Shown here in pieces: positions 47,192-59,049 of a stretch of 64,000 nt of DNA. The stretch is from Scalesia atractyloides (taxonomy: Eukaryota > Streptophyta > Magnoliopsida > Asterales > Asteraceae): NCBI GenBank assembly GCA_947069175.1, contig CAMTDV010000013.1, forward strand, positions 25,175,857 to 25,239,856, in the 5' to 3' direction. A model generated the notes under the pieces. It saw only the letters and a list, made by a program, of their open reading frames with translations, was not told where the DNA came from and did no database searches. The position numbers were made by a program, and so were the translations under genes. Numbering within the stretch: position 1 is the stretch's first letter; the number at the start of each line of letters is the position of its first letter.

Positions 47192-49159
47192 ATTATGGTA
47201 TTAAAGCTCATACTTTTCTATCGATTTTTTTTCTAAAACAAACAAGTGAGGTAATTAGTAGATGTCAAGTTAGGATATGTGTATAAGTTAGGTTGTTGCT
47301 ATGAATAATGTTCAAATTCATTGTAAATGTATGATATTCTAAACTATGTACTGGTCTATGTTGACTTATGTTTTATGTCTCCCTTATTCACATACCCTGT
47401 AAGTATTATTTTTTTAGTTATTTTGATAACAAAGTTTTCTTTTAAGGTAGTGTAGTTATACCGAGAAAAAAATAATACGTATACTTGAATAACATTTTAA
47501 ATGATATTAATTCCATCTATATTATAATGCTTATATAGATTATATGGAGTATTAAATTACCAATTGCTAAAAAATAGAATTAATTATCTATAAAAAATGA
47601 AAATTCAAAAGTTAGGTTTTAATAAATTCCTTACAGTAGTTTGTTTGAGACCAGATTTACAACTGTTTTTAACTATTTGTGTAGCTATAAATCCTATTGT
47701 ATTCACTTAAATCTGATAAACAAAACTTAATTTGTAAGGTTTTTTTTTATTATTATGGTACAACTATAAATAAATGTGTTAAATTGAGTAAACAACTACA
47801 AATATGTGTTAAATTGAGTAAAAATAATTCAAACCAGTGGATTACCAATGATTCATTGAGTATATAGAGATAACGAAGAGAATATTGAATTGAGACTATT
47901 AGATATTATCATTTTAGGTAATTCATACTATTTTGTTATTTTCATTTGAATATAAATACATATTAATTATTCATGATACGGATGTTAATTAAGAATATTA
48001 GATATTAAATTAATATAATAATTAATAATATTATTACTAAATTAATAAAAAGAATGTCACGTAGGAATTCTTTATTAGAGTTAAATTACATTATTATTTA
48101 ATCAACATCAACATGTTATACTTTTTAATTAACGTACTATATAACTTTTTGAGTAAATTGTTATTTTAGTAAAGGAGGATTGACTATAATTGTCAATTTT
48201 AGTCCAAATAACTTTTTTTTACTAGTTTACTGACTTATTCATTGTTTTGCCATTTTGATCCATTTCATTAACTCTGTTCAAAAATGCCAGTTAATTCAGG
48301 GGTATTTTAGTCAGATTACATATGTATTTCATTTTTTTGCATTTTCATCCATTATTTTAAAATAACTTTTTTTTTCTTAAAAATTATATATAAATATGTA
48401 ATTTTAATAATAATAATAATAATAATAATAATATAACTTATTTCCTATATTTACATTTAGAAAGAGGTGAATAGTTTCCCTTTCTTATTGGATAAGATAG
48501 GCTGCCAAGAATAGTGTCAGGCTGTTACCTGTCACTCTCTAATTAGTTCAGGTATTTATGATTTTGCTCCACTTAAAAAATAAGAATATGCTCTATTCAA
48601 AGTTACGATTTTACCTCTGATTAAAAATTACGATATTGCCATCGTTTTAGCTTTTGGCAAATTACGATTTTCCTCAGCCCAAAATTACTATTTTGCCTCA
48701 ACTAAAAATTACAGTATTGTCATCGTTTTAATTTTTTTTAAAGATGTCTGGGGAAATAGTGCCAAGCTGCTGCATGACACTCCCCCCCTTGGCATGTATA
48801 TGTTACGATGTTACCCACAGTTCAAAATAAAAAATTTGCCTTCTTCATAATTACGATTTTACACCTGGTTCAAAATTACAGTATTACCATCGCTTTAACT
48901 TTTGACAAATTACGATTTTACCCCCAATAAAAAATACAATTTTGTCCTCAGTTCAAAATTACAGTATTGCTATCGTTTTAGGTTTTTTAGCAAAACTTTT
49001 GAATTGTTTTGTTTTAATTGGTTGACTCGATTTAATTTTTTTTCTTGTCATAGAGTTGCATAACACTCACCATTCACCTTGAAAAAAGTACAATTTTGCA
49101 CCCAGCTCAAAATTCCGGTCTTACCATCATTTTAGTTTTTTTAGCAAAACTAAGGCAGT
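47192..49159. other. AT-rich intergenic and degenerate repeats
   Basis: About 47192-48160 is very AT-rich with no domain. A fragment near 48165-48320 resembles one arm of the fold-back MITE at 40890 (GGGGTATTTTAGTC). From 48595 to 49150 degenerate units of an AAAATTACAGTATTGYCATCGTTTTA type repeat with irregular spacing. An (AAT)n run is at 48410-48432. Confidence 0.6.
48595..49150. repeat. Degenerate tandem repeat (ATTACGATTTT type)
   Basis: About ten imperfect copies of ACGATTTTRCC and of the paired ATCGTTTTAG phrase, with larger duplications (for example 48600-48735 against 48810-48985). Confidence 0.7.
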
Positions 49160-51776
49160 TTTTTTTAATTGTTGTTTTGGACCTCAGTTAAACTTGATAT
49201 TCTTATGGGTTAGGATAGTTAAAGGAGTGGCTATCCTTGAAAAGTTCTCAATGAACCTCCTATAATAACCAGCTAATCCTAAGAAGTTACGAATCTCTGA
49301 TGGAGTTTTGGGTACTTCCCAATTCATTATGGCTTCTATTTTGGCGGGATCCATTTGGATACCATGCTCACTTACCACATGTCCAAGAAATTGGACTTTT
49401 ATAAGACAAAACTCACACTTAGAGAATTTATCAAAAAGTTTCTCTTGTCTTAGTATTTCTAGAATGCACCGTAGGTGTTTCTCATGATCAACTTGATTAC
49501 AAGAGTAGATAAGTATGTCGTCTATGAAAACAATGACAAACTTATCTAGATAGGGCTTGCAGACTTTATTCATGAGATCCATGAATGCCGCAGGTGCATT
49601 TGTGTGCCCAAACGGCATCACCAAGAATTCATAGTGACATAACGGGTCCTAAAGGTAGTCTTAGGAACATCCTCGTTCCAAACCTTCAGCTGATGATATC
49701 CTGATCTTAAATAAATGTTAGAGAAGCAACTAGCACGTTGAAGTCGATCGAATAAGTCGTCGATCCTGGGTAAAGGATAACGATTCTTGATTGTTATCTT
49801 ATTTAGCTCACGGTAATCAATGCAAATCCACATTGAACCATCCTTCTTCTTAACGAAAAGAATAGGAGCTCCCCAAGGTGAGGAACTAGGTTGTATGAAA
49901 CCTTTGTCTAAGAGTTCATCTAATTAAACTCTTAACTCCTTCGTTTCCGAAGGTGCTAACCGATACTGAGCTCTAGCAACAGGTGCTGATCATGGCAGGA
50001 TATCAATTCTGAACTCTACTTGCCTATCTGGAGGTAGGCCTGGTAATTCTTCAGGGAAAACATCAGAATACTCCAAGATAACTGTAAGGTCTTCAATATA
50101 TGGCTTAGGCTCACTGATAGTTACTTGTACCATGTAAATGACACAACCTCTTCCAAAACACTTGGATGCTTTAAATAACGACACCTTGTCTGGCAATCCA
50201 TAGTGTGAATCTCCAGGGATGGTGATCGTTTCACCAGATGGGGTTTAATCTCGATAAGTTTCTTATCGCAGGCAATACGGGCTTGGTTATGGGATAACCA
50301 ATCCATGCCTAAGACTACATCGAACCCTGCCAATTTCATTGGCAAAAGAAAGATAGGGATAGAATGATTCTTAATGGATATAAAACATCCATCAAGAATG
50401 GATGATGCTGTTTCTAAAGTTCCATCAGCGAGTTCTACCACATAGGTTATGTCTAGAGTTCTTATGGGCAAGCTTAATAGTTTACTAAACTTATGGTCAA
50501 CAAAAGATTTATCTGCACCCGAATCAAAAAGAACTCTAGCACATATGTCATTGATGAGGAATGTACCTGTTATGACATTGTTGTCATTAACGGCTTCCCT
50601 GGCATTCATCTGGAAGGCACGAGCATTCCCTTTCTTAGCCTCTACAGGCTTTGCATCATTATTTCTGGGTTTCTAAGGGCAGTTAAACTTAATATGCCCC
50701 TTTTCGTTACAGCCGTAGCAGACGGCATTCTTTAGATCTTTGCACTCTAGGGTCTTATGCCCTTTTTTCTTACAGATACCACAGGGTTTAGTCTGTGGAT
50801 TAATACTACATTGTCCCACTGTCTGTAGTCACAGTTCTTGAACAGAGGTTTATTATTAGACGTGTGTTGGTTCTTCTTGAACCCTAAATTCTCTTTCTTT
50901 TTGAACCTTTGGGAGTTATCCTCCTCCCGTTTCCTTTTTCCATTAGTTTCAGTCCTAACCGACTTTTGCCTCACTAATCTAAGGTGGTGAGAGAGATAGG
51001 TCCACAGCGGACCTATAGGTACTAGGCTGAGCAGCCTTTACCATTCCCTTTATCTCGGGTGCTAACCCATTAATGCAACGCGCAATGCGTTTGGGTTCAG
51101 GGGTGATCAAATAGGAAACTAACCTGGACAGGGAATTAAAGCCAGAAACATACTTCCGACAATCTAGGTTCTTCATTGTGAGAGTCAGAAAGTCTGACTC
51201 TATCTTCTCCACCTCATGATGTAGGCAGTAAGTCTCCTTGCTAAATCAACAAACTTAGATCATCCTAAGTTGTACAGGTGTACCTTACCTGTAGATTGGA
51301 CCATTGCCTTCCACCAAATCAGGCATCGCCCTTGAAGGACTGTGATACATACTTTACCACATCCTTATCAGCACATCCGCTGATATCTACTATCATTTCC
51401 ATTTCATCCAGCCATTTCAAGGCTTTTACTACTCCTCTTTCTCCATTAAAATCTCGGGGTTTACAGGAAACGAAATATTTGTAGGTACATCCGTCTTTTG
51501 AAGAACGAGACCTATCAGCAAATTCTAATTTCTTTGGTTCACTCTTCGCATTTGAAGAGTAAACCGAGCTCTCCTTACGAGCTGAGGATGGTGGAATTGA
51601 TAAAGGTCTGGAGCGAGTAGCGCTCGACTCCTTAAGTCTTTCTATGGCCTTTTCCATGGCCTTTCCAATAGCTGCATCTATGCGAGCTTGAAAATCATCT
51701 CATTAATGGCTATGTTTTCAGGGTTGTTAGAGTTAATATCTCGGTGGCTACTTTGCGCCTCGTCCGAGTTAGCCAT
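49160..51776 (-). pseudogene. pol: Gypsy gag-protease-RT remnant (element C pol)
   Basis: The ATG at 51776 opens gag (MANSDEAQSS). The capsid region is at about 51657-50979. Two CCHC zinc knuckles, CGICKKKGHKTLEC and CYGCNEKGHIKFNC, are at about 50785-50685. Aspartic protease motif LFDSGADKSFVD is near 50520. RT spans 50196-49184 with IDYRELNK (about 49825), VMPFGHTNAPAAF (about 49620) and VFIDDILIYS (about 49520). The reading stops at a TGA where homologues have Trp (KFxWGPK, about 49190). Homology ends a few codons later, so RNase H and integrase are missing. Frame changes occur throughout. Confidence 0.88.
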
Positions 51777-52857
51777 TCTTGGAGCTTTGGTTCTAAATAC
51801 CAAATAAAAATTCTCTTAGCCATGGTATTAATAACCATATAGGCTTTAAACATTGGATATAACAATCTATCGCCTATCTAAGCTAGTGTGAATAACATCA
51901 CAACTCTTAGGCTTATCATATCTATATTTGGCCTAGGTCTCAATAGGACCATCAAAGGCAAATTACAATCTGGACATAGTCCTTATATTATTGAACAATG
52001 GATCGTAATGTCATAACTATCATTGTCATAATTGACAATTATATGTAGCTCATGGGCTTGCCACGAAGGACATTAAAACATGGCTGATTGGCCAGTCCCA
52101 AATGGACATAAAATACGGCACAAAGGCCTATCACTAATGGACATAAAGTACGACACTTTGGCCTGTCACTATTGGACAAATTACGGCACATTGGCCTATC
52201 ATCTTAGACAAATTATGGCACCTTGGCCTGTCACGTTGGACAAATTTGGCACCTTGGCATGTCACCTTGGACAAATTACCGCACATTGGCCTGCCAATTG
52301 TCATCATATTTATGACATTAGCCGAGATCATATTGATCACATAGGCTATATAATAGGTCTTAGGATGTAGTCCTTTTACCTAGATGGCTAGTGTGGTTCC
52401 TCAAGTCACAAAACCAGGAGTATGAACATTCCTTAATGTTAACATAAGGGTACCTTAATGGTTGATTAATAGTCCCGGTCACCTTGGACCTTAACGACAT
52501 TGGAGGCTTACCTAGTCCACCACATCTGGATAGAAGGATAACTTCCCTTAACTATCATGATAGAAGGCCATCTTATCCTTAACTATCATTTCCTGGCCCA
52601 ATATATGGTCTGTGCCACTTGGCTAATCAAACCAATCGAGACGTTCGCTTGAAGAGGATGAATAGATATATATAATTCTAAAGTATTTCATTAAATGCCA
52701 ATAAGAATTACAATACTAGAATAATCCATGAAACAAACTGTCCATTCAAGGACTTCAAAGAAATAACAATGTCCATGCAGGGACTAAAGAAATAACAAGG
52801 TCCTCGCAGGGACTACAGAAATAACAATGTCCTCGCAGGAACTAACATATATTATTA
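51777..52857 (-). other. Region between the MPPR-type ORF and gag
   Basis: Just upstream of the gag ATG, the minus strand reads TTTGGTATTTAGAACC, reminiscent of a primer site. This leaves open whether the gag-pol belongs to the same element as the ORF at 52858-53913. It also contains a tandem repeat (52080-52310) and the AAATAACAATGTCC-type direct repeat at 52760-52845. Confidence 0.5.
52080..52310. repeat. Tandem repeat, about 30-bp units
   Basis: Seven or so imperfect copies of TTGGCCTRTCAC followed by TTGGACAAATTACGGCAC-like sequence. Confidence 0.8.
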
Positions 52858-53913
52858 AAAGAGACTTCACTCGTCCTTCTTTCCCTTAACCAACTTGGAG
52901 AGCTTCTTGAAGAACTTATTTGTCTTCTTCTCCGTTTTCTCCCTTGTTGTTGCATTTCTTTCATTCGTTCTAAGGCCTCATTGATAGCCTCAAGTGGCGG
53001 CGGGGTTGTGGTTGTGGCATAACAGAATATTGGTACCCGAAACCTGGATATCCAGTAGGTGGATAAACAGGTGGGAAAGGAGATAGGTAAAGTGCGTTAT
53101 GCATGAGTGCTTGCATATAAGGGTCATGCGACAATGTTGGTAATTTACCGACGTAGACGGGTTAAAAGGATCATATCCAGATATATTCGGATATGTGGGG
53201 AAGGGTATTTAAAACCCGATAGTGGTGGTTGAACCACCGTTGATGGTGTCGGTTCCATCACAGGTGAAGTATTGGAGGGTCCACCCATTTGTGGGTCCTA
53301 TTGAACGGTGGGGTAAGGTTTGGGCAAATGTGGCAGCGATCCCGACTGTTGACCCACATGTACCGACATACGTGGTCCACGTTTCCTCCTTGGTAGCTCA
53401 GGCGGTGGTTGGGGTTGTTCCACCGGTTCCATGTGGACATCTCCTTGTACAGGGGGTGTTGGGGAGTGATGGGAATGAGTGTTTGCGAAAGTAAATCGGT
53501 TCCAATATTGGTCCCATTCATTAGGACCTTGGTATGGCGACCCAGCGTAGGAGTTTGAATCGCTTGAGATTTCGATGGGATGTGTGTGTGATCCCGATGG
53601 CGACATTTCTGGATCGGAGTCCTCATCCATTGGGTTGGATTGATCCAACTGATTCTGATCAGCTAGGGGTGTTTAAAGTATTGGTTTGGGTTAAACTCAT
53701 CATGATTTGAATGATGGAATGATGAGAGTGGTGTGATTTGTGCGAATGATATGAGTGGTACGAACTTTGGGAGTGGTAGGTGAATGTCTAGATAGGGGTC
53801 AGGAATCCCCCGAATCCTCATAGGGATTCGAGTGATGAGGTTGTGAAGGGATGTGTCCTGATGGCCCTCCTCTCATTGGTCATTTACCTCTTCCTTGTAC
53901 TCTTGGCGGCATT
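52858..53913 (-). pseudogene. MPPR-type proline-rich ORF of an Asteraceae retroelement (broken)
   Basis: Starts at ATG 53913 (MPPRVQGRGK), about 150 bp downstream of the primer site. The best open part is 53648-53298: an acidic segment, then THPIEISSDS, GSPYQGP, a proline-rich run and a basic PRRKRGPR. Later blocks are YPGFGYQYSVMPQP (about 53020) and a Lys-rich coiled-coil-like C-terminus (about 52950-52860). There are multiple stops and frameshifts. I recall similar proteins annotated as hypothetical or retrotransposon-associated in Asteraceae genomes. The function is unknown. Confidence 0.6.
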
Positions 53914-54066
53914 TTCCTCTTAAAATCAAATAAAAACAATACTAATAACTTAATAATGAGATGAGTAATCCTAGGTCAAAGCCTAGACTCGGAAGTCTAA
54001 GGAATGTGCTCGTGTAAGTTTGAGATTAAACATAATAAGGCTAGCGCTTAATTCTCTCAAATGTTG

Positions 54067-54079
54067 GCTCTGATACCAA
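54067..54079 (-). other. Primer-binding site, tRNA-iMet type (element C)
   Basis: The minus strand reads TTGGTATCAGAGC two bases after the LTR end, fixing 54082 as the 3' end of a minus-strand 5' LTR. Confidence 0.85.
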
Positions 54080-54081
54080 CC

Positions 54082-56663
54082 TTTCACACCCCTCGGATTT
54101 CCAACCAAATCCAAACACCGGTGGGCCCGGGTGGGGAGTATCGTGACGTAAGTTGATATCATCATAGACAATTAAACACGACATAACGGAAGTCTTGGAG
54201 TTAAATTACTATTACAAACCAAATGTTCAAAGTACAAAAAAAATAATATACAAACGGCTCGTAATAGAAGATCCACAGGTGGATCGTAAAATGTACAAAA
54301 ATGTATAACAGATTTGGGCAGATCTAGGATTTGCAAGATCCTCTTATCACTACCGAGCACTTCAAGCCTATTTTCGTATTGTACTTACAAGCTTAGTCTT
54401 TTGAAAATACGTCAGCTTTCGCTGGTAAATACACCCAACTGACTAATTCTGAAAACATTTTGAAAATGTTTTAAGTGCACATTGGCACAAAATCTTTTAC
54501 AACTTGGGAAGTCAGCCTTCTAACCTTGTTAACAGATTCACATGTTTGTCCATACATACAGGGCCCGGTACGAAGACCCAGACATGATTAACGTACTCAC
54601 CACTTAAGAACTAACGTAGGAGTTACCCAACCTTGTGGGTAAAGTTTTTAGCATTAGCGCTTGTCGGGTGTATGCCTACACCCCGCGCTTAGGTCATCGC
54701 CATTATCTAATGTAATGAGCCGAGGATATCCAGGAAATGGTAGTTAACCCCCGATGTTTAAGCTATCAAACAAAACTGATTATAACGGAATATACGGATT
54801 TACTAGCCACAATCCGGCATTCGATTGATCTCATTTCTGAACAAAACATATAACGCTTGATTAAACGATGATCGGATAGAATGTAGTTTAAACCCAACAA
54901 GTACCTTGACTTGTATAATACGGGTAAACTATAAACATTCTGGATTTTGAGATTTAAATAACAAGGTTAGATTCGTTTCGGTTAATTTCCGTAAATTAGT
55001 TACATATACTTAACCGTAAGCATAACAGCGATATCGAGTAACCGGATAAGTCATGGACAAGTTCTATATGCCATTGTGTTTTAAATAAGTTGTAATATCA
55101 GTAGGATATCAACTTATATGCCCGTTAAGGTCTTAAAATGAAACTATGCGTCATAAGGGTATTTCGGTAATTATATACCGTATAAAGAAACTTGAATATA
55201 ATTTAAGGTTATACTGATAAGTATTCTGGAAAAATATATTTATTTTATGATATGATATCAGTAGGAATATGACAATATGTGTAATTTATCTTTTATGACC
55301 AAACTATGCACCGAAAGGGCATTTTGGTCATTTTACACATAGTTTTATAAATTATTTGGGATTATGAGTTCATATCATTTACCTACTATATAAATATTTA
55401 AGATAAGTTTTAAATTCAGTAGGTAACATGTCTTGGTTGATAAGTATGGTTTAAGACCATACTATGCGCCGAAACGACGTTTATGTCGTAAAATGACGAT
55501 TTAGCGACGTTTAATGAAAACTGATGTTAAGATCAGGTTAACATGTCTTAGATATGTTATTTAACATAAAATATCAGTAGGTATAAGATTATTTTTTGAA
55601 AAGGTATGATTAAAGCCATTTTAAGAGCCACAAGGGCTTTATCGTCATTTATCGACATAATACAAGGACTTGTTCTTAAACTCAGTTTATAACCTGATTT
55701 GACATCCCAAATAATCCTACTTATAATATTACATCAGTAGGTAATTCATTTTTATGTCCATTATCGATTAAACCTTATTTTATGCAAAAAAGGCATTTTA
55801 GTCAAAATGGCATAATTACGGAACTTGTGCATAAACTCAGATTCTGATTATGATCTTGTAATATAACCTTAGGGGTTTATGCTACATTATATTACAATCA
55901 TAGTGTAACCTTAGATCTGTAGTTAACTAATCTAAATCGGGTCAGAATCAAAAGTCAAAGCAGAAGTCAAACTTCGCGACTTTCGGTTGCGAACCGACCC
56001 TAGAACTGAAATTGACGAGCCAAACATGTTCTTACATGTTCTAATAATGATTACCAACTTGTTTAAGTGTCAAAACATGTTTCATAACTTATATAAGCTC
56101 AGATTATAATATTTTTAAAAAATGGCATGTTTGACTTTTTAATGTTAATACTTTGACCCGTCAAGCAAACGTGATCTTCAGGAGGTGCCCTTAATAGGGA
56201 TTAACACCTACCTTATTACTATCACTTAGCCATGTTCGTTACGAACAATGGCTGGACCATAATGGTCTTAACCAAAAGTCAAGGTGTTTTCCGTAACACG
56301 CTTGACTTTTGGCTATAAAAGCCTATAAACGAAAATGCAAGAGAGAGGAACACTTACAAGTGATTCCTAGGATGAAATTGAACCAAGTTGGATCCTCCTT
56401 TCAGTTAAGAACTTCCAGAGAAGGGAGATAGAATGTGAAATGAGAAAGGTGCAAGTTCAAATGGTGAAGCATTGCACTATTTATAGTTGGAGAGCTTGAA
56501 GGAGGTGATGTCAGGTGTTAAGGGGTGTTAGAGGAAGCTTACAAGTGTCCTAAAACGTGGCATAGCTGTTCTAAAGTCCATGGTTTCGAAACATGGTTTT
56601 TGGCAACATGTGTGGAGGCCAAGGAAATTTTTCTGCAGATATAGCCTTCTGGCGGGCCGCGAG
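54082..56663 (-). repeat. 5' LTR of element C, cut in U3 by element D
   Basis: In minus orientation the LTR ends GGGTGTGAAA (CA changed to AA). It has TATAAATA at 56478-56485 and shares long blocks with the solo LTR at 14690-16656. Element D interrupts it at 56663/56664, so its start lies beyond the window. A TSD of D would be GCGAG (56659-56663). No tRNA-like modules are present. Confidence 0.8.
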
Positions 56664-57706
56664 TGTCACACCCTGACCTGTAGCGGATAAGGTAGTCGGG
56701 GTATGATTGGGTTTTCATCAAAGCTCATGACATTTACTATTATAAAGGTTTAATATTTATTATTCCGAACTTAATTAAAATATTCTAATAACACATATTC
56801 AAACAAACACAATATTGTTCCAAACAAACTTGCAAATAACGTTTTAATTCTTCTAAGGCCCATATCCTATGTGATCCACGCTTCAAACCTGTTCACCTGT
56901 ATCATGTGTAAAAACAAAGTTTTGTGTCAACATAAGTTGGCGAGTGAATCCCTTTTTATCATTGAGAAAAATGATATATTTAGTATTTTACAAAAATGTG
57001 CATTAACAAAAAATGAGAGTGTCGTGTATGTTATCTAAATCACAAACCATATCATCAATCATCAACTAATAATAAACATGTGTGCATGATAAGCGATGTG
57101 CTGCGAGATCAAGGCTCAATCAAACAGAGCCAATCTAGTATATTAGGCTTCGCGACGCTCCACCCGCTTGCAACGAGGGACAAAGGGCCTAATGTGAGAA
57201 ATGACTGCAATGAGAATATAAACAATAAATGGCAATAAATAAAACAACATCACATAGCACGTTAGGTCACATAATGGTAATAGCACGAGATTTTAAAATA
57301 ACGAGACAACAATATATATAGCGACACATGATACACCCCAAAAACGTGAATTAAAAGGAGAGTTGTAAGATTCACTCACAATGGACGCGATTAAGATTTC
57401 TTGAAGATTGCGCACGATTGAGAAGTTGGAATAGCAAGTGACGAAGCGACTAACCTAAATATTTACATAACAATTTAGCTAAAAATATGTTCCTTTGGTT
57501 GAATTTAATATTTTTAATTAACTTATTATTTAATAGATAATTTAAATTAATTTTTATTGTTTTTATTACTATGTTTTTATCTTCTTAAACTTTTATTTGT
57601 TAATTGGTTATAAAATAATATATTTTTGGGGAGAATATTTAACGATTTAATTAATTAAAAAATATGTTTTTCTCTGAATTAAATTGGATAAATCGCTCAA
57701 GAAATC

Positions 57707-58123
57707 GGCAGCGTGTGGGATCGAACTGGTGACCTTTCGTTTGTGTGCACGCAGCCCGGCCAACTGGGCTGCGTGTCTAACCCGGAAGATATTGGATTTT
57801 AATTATACTTATATACTTACTAGCTCTTTTCAGAAATAGCTTTTATAAAAAGGGTGTGATATTTTCAGTGGACCGGTATGCGTACAAGACTCGAACTCGT
57901 GATCTTAGCTCCGTGTGTGCACACAGCCCGACCAATTGGGCTGTGTGTCTAACCGCTGAATATTAGATTTTTATTCTTTATATGCACTTTCTGCTATGTG
58001 TCATGATTTGGTTTTTATAAAAAGGTTTTGATAATGCAGCGGTCGGATCACAACAAGACTCGAACCCAGGACCTTGGCTTCATACGCACATAGCCAACCA
58101 ACTAGGCTGTGTGACTAACCCGG
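57707..58123 (-). repeat. Array of three sense tRNA-like modules in the D LTR
   Basis: Modules at about 57707-57783, 57875-57953 and 58042-58123. Hairpins at 57748-57775 (perfect CACGCAGCCC/GGGCTGCGTG), 57920-57947 (perfect CACACAGCCC/GGGCTGTGTG) and 58087-58113. The stem sequences differ from those in A and B, yet pairing is kept. Each is paired with a TTCGA B-box. Confidence 0.82.
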
Positions 58124-58436
58124 TTGAACTATGGTTTTTAATCCTTTTAAATTGAACCTCCTGTTCATCTTCTTCATTATAAACACAGAACTGTTAAGCC
58201 CGATTTGAATTGATTTGATTGATAATTCTCTTATAAATGTCAAGTCATCTACACATGGTATTAAATAAAAAAAATAGAAGGAAATGAATGAAGGTTATAC
58301 CGATCAGAGATGCACTGACTTTCCGACGAGATTCCGACAGATAGCAAGTGTTTCCGGTGAAGTGTTCTTGATGAACAGAGACTTGTAGAAAGGTAGGGAG
58401 TGTGTGTGCGTATTTCAAATGGGTTCCCAGAGCCCC

Positions 58437-58444
58437 TATTTATA
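58437..58444 (-). promoter_or_regulatory. TATA box, D LTR
   Basis: TATAAATA on the minus strand, between the antisense and sense modules. Confidence 0.7.
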
Positions 58445-58716
58445 CTTGAAGGAGGTCGCATGATTTGGGTTTCAGTTTTAGGAGTTTCGGTCAAAACGGT
58501 TATGGGCGAGTTGTTTGCAAATCTTAATTGAATGTGGGTTGACTCGGTTTAAGTCCAGATTCATGATTAGAAGATAATTCGCCGGTCAATTGCGAAGAAC
58601 TAAAGATTTGGTGATTGCCGGATTGAACGCGGCTGTTACAGGGCGGCATCTTTGAATTCAGTTTGAGGAGTTAATATGATATGAAGGTTTATTAGATTGG
58701 AACATTTCAGATGTTA

Positions 58717-58791
58717 AGGGAGTGGTGCAGTTGTGTGTTGTGTGTTTGGTTAAGGTTTATGTGTGTGACCTGGGTTCGAATCCCCAGCACG
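58717..58791 (+). repeat. Antisense tRNA-like module in U3 of the D LTR
   Basis: A-box-like AGTGGTGCAGTTG and a B-box CTGGGTTCGAATCCCCAG. It lies in U3 and is oriented against the element, as in A, B and the solo LTR. Confidence 0.65.
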
Positions 58792-59010
58792 TATATAGAT
58801 ATTTTTTATTATTATTTTTTTATTTATAATTTCCATTTATTATTCCTAATATATATCTATATTATTTATTATCTTTATTATTATTATTTTATATATTATT
58901 TATATGAATCTCTAAAATGATTTATATTAAAACGTAACGAAACGAGATTATATTAAACTAGATTACAAAATGGTGCCTATTTTAGAACCCGTTTTTCGAC
59001 GGATGTTATA

Positions 59011-59026
59011 GTATCCCCTACTTTTA
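59011..59026 (-). other. Polypurine tract of element D
   Basis: The minus strand reads AAAAGTAGGGGATAC next to the 3' LTR, identical to the tracts of A and B. Confidence 0.78.
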
Positions 59027-59049
59027 GAAATTTCGTCCCGAAATTTAAG

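Larger units (their letters stand above)
56664..59010 (-). repeat. 3' LTR of element D
   Basis: 2,347 bp, TATAACATCC at 59010 (TG changed to TA) to GGTGTGACA at 56664, with TATAAATA at 58437-58444. It holds three sense and one antisense tRNA-like modules. It is clearly diverged from the A and B LTRs except in the shared structural blocks. Confidence 0.9.

Noticed and set aside
49184..51776. Endogenous pararetrovirus (caulimovirid) from the RT and zinc knuckles
   Set aside because: Domain order, LTRs, tRNA-iMet primer sites and absence of a movement protein fit Ty3/gypsy retrotransposons.
52134..52340. Open frame across the 52-kb tandem repeat
   Set aside because: It runs through ~30-bp repeat units, which create repetitive codons in several frames on both strands.
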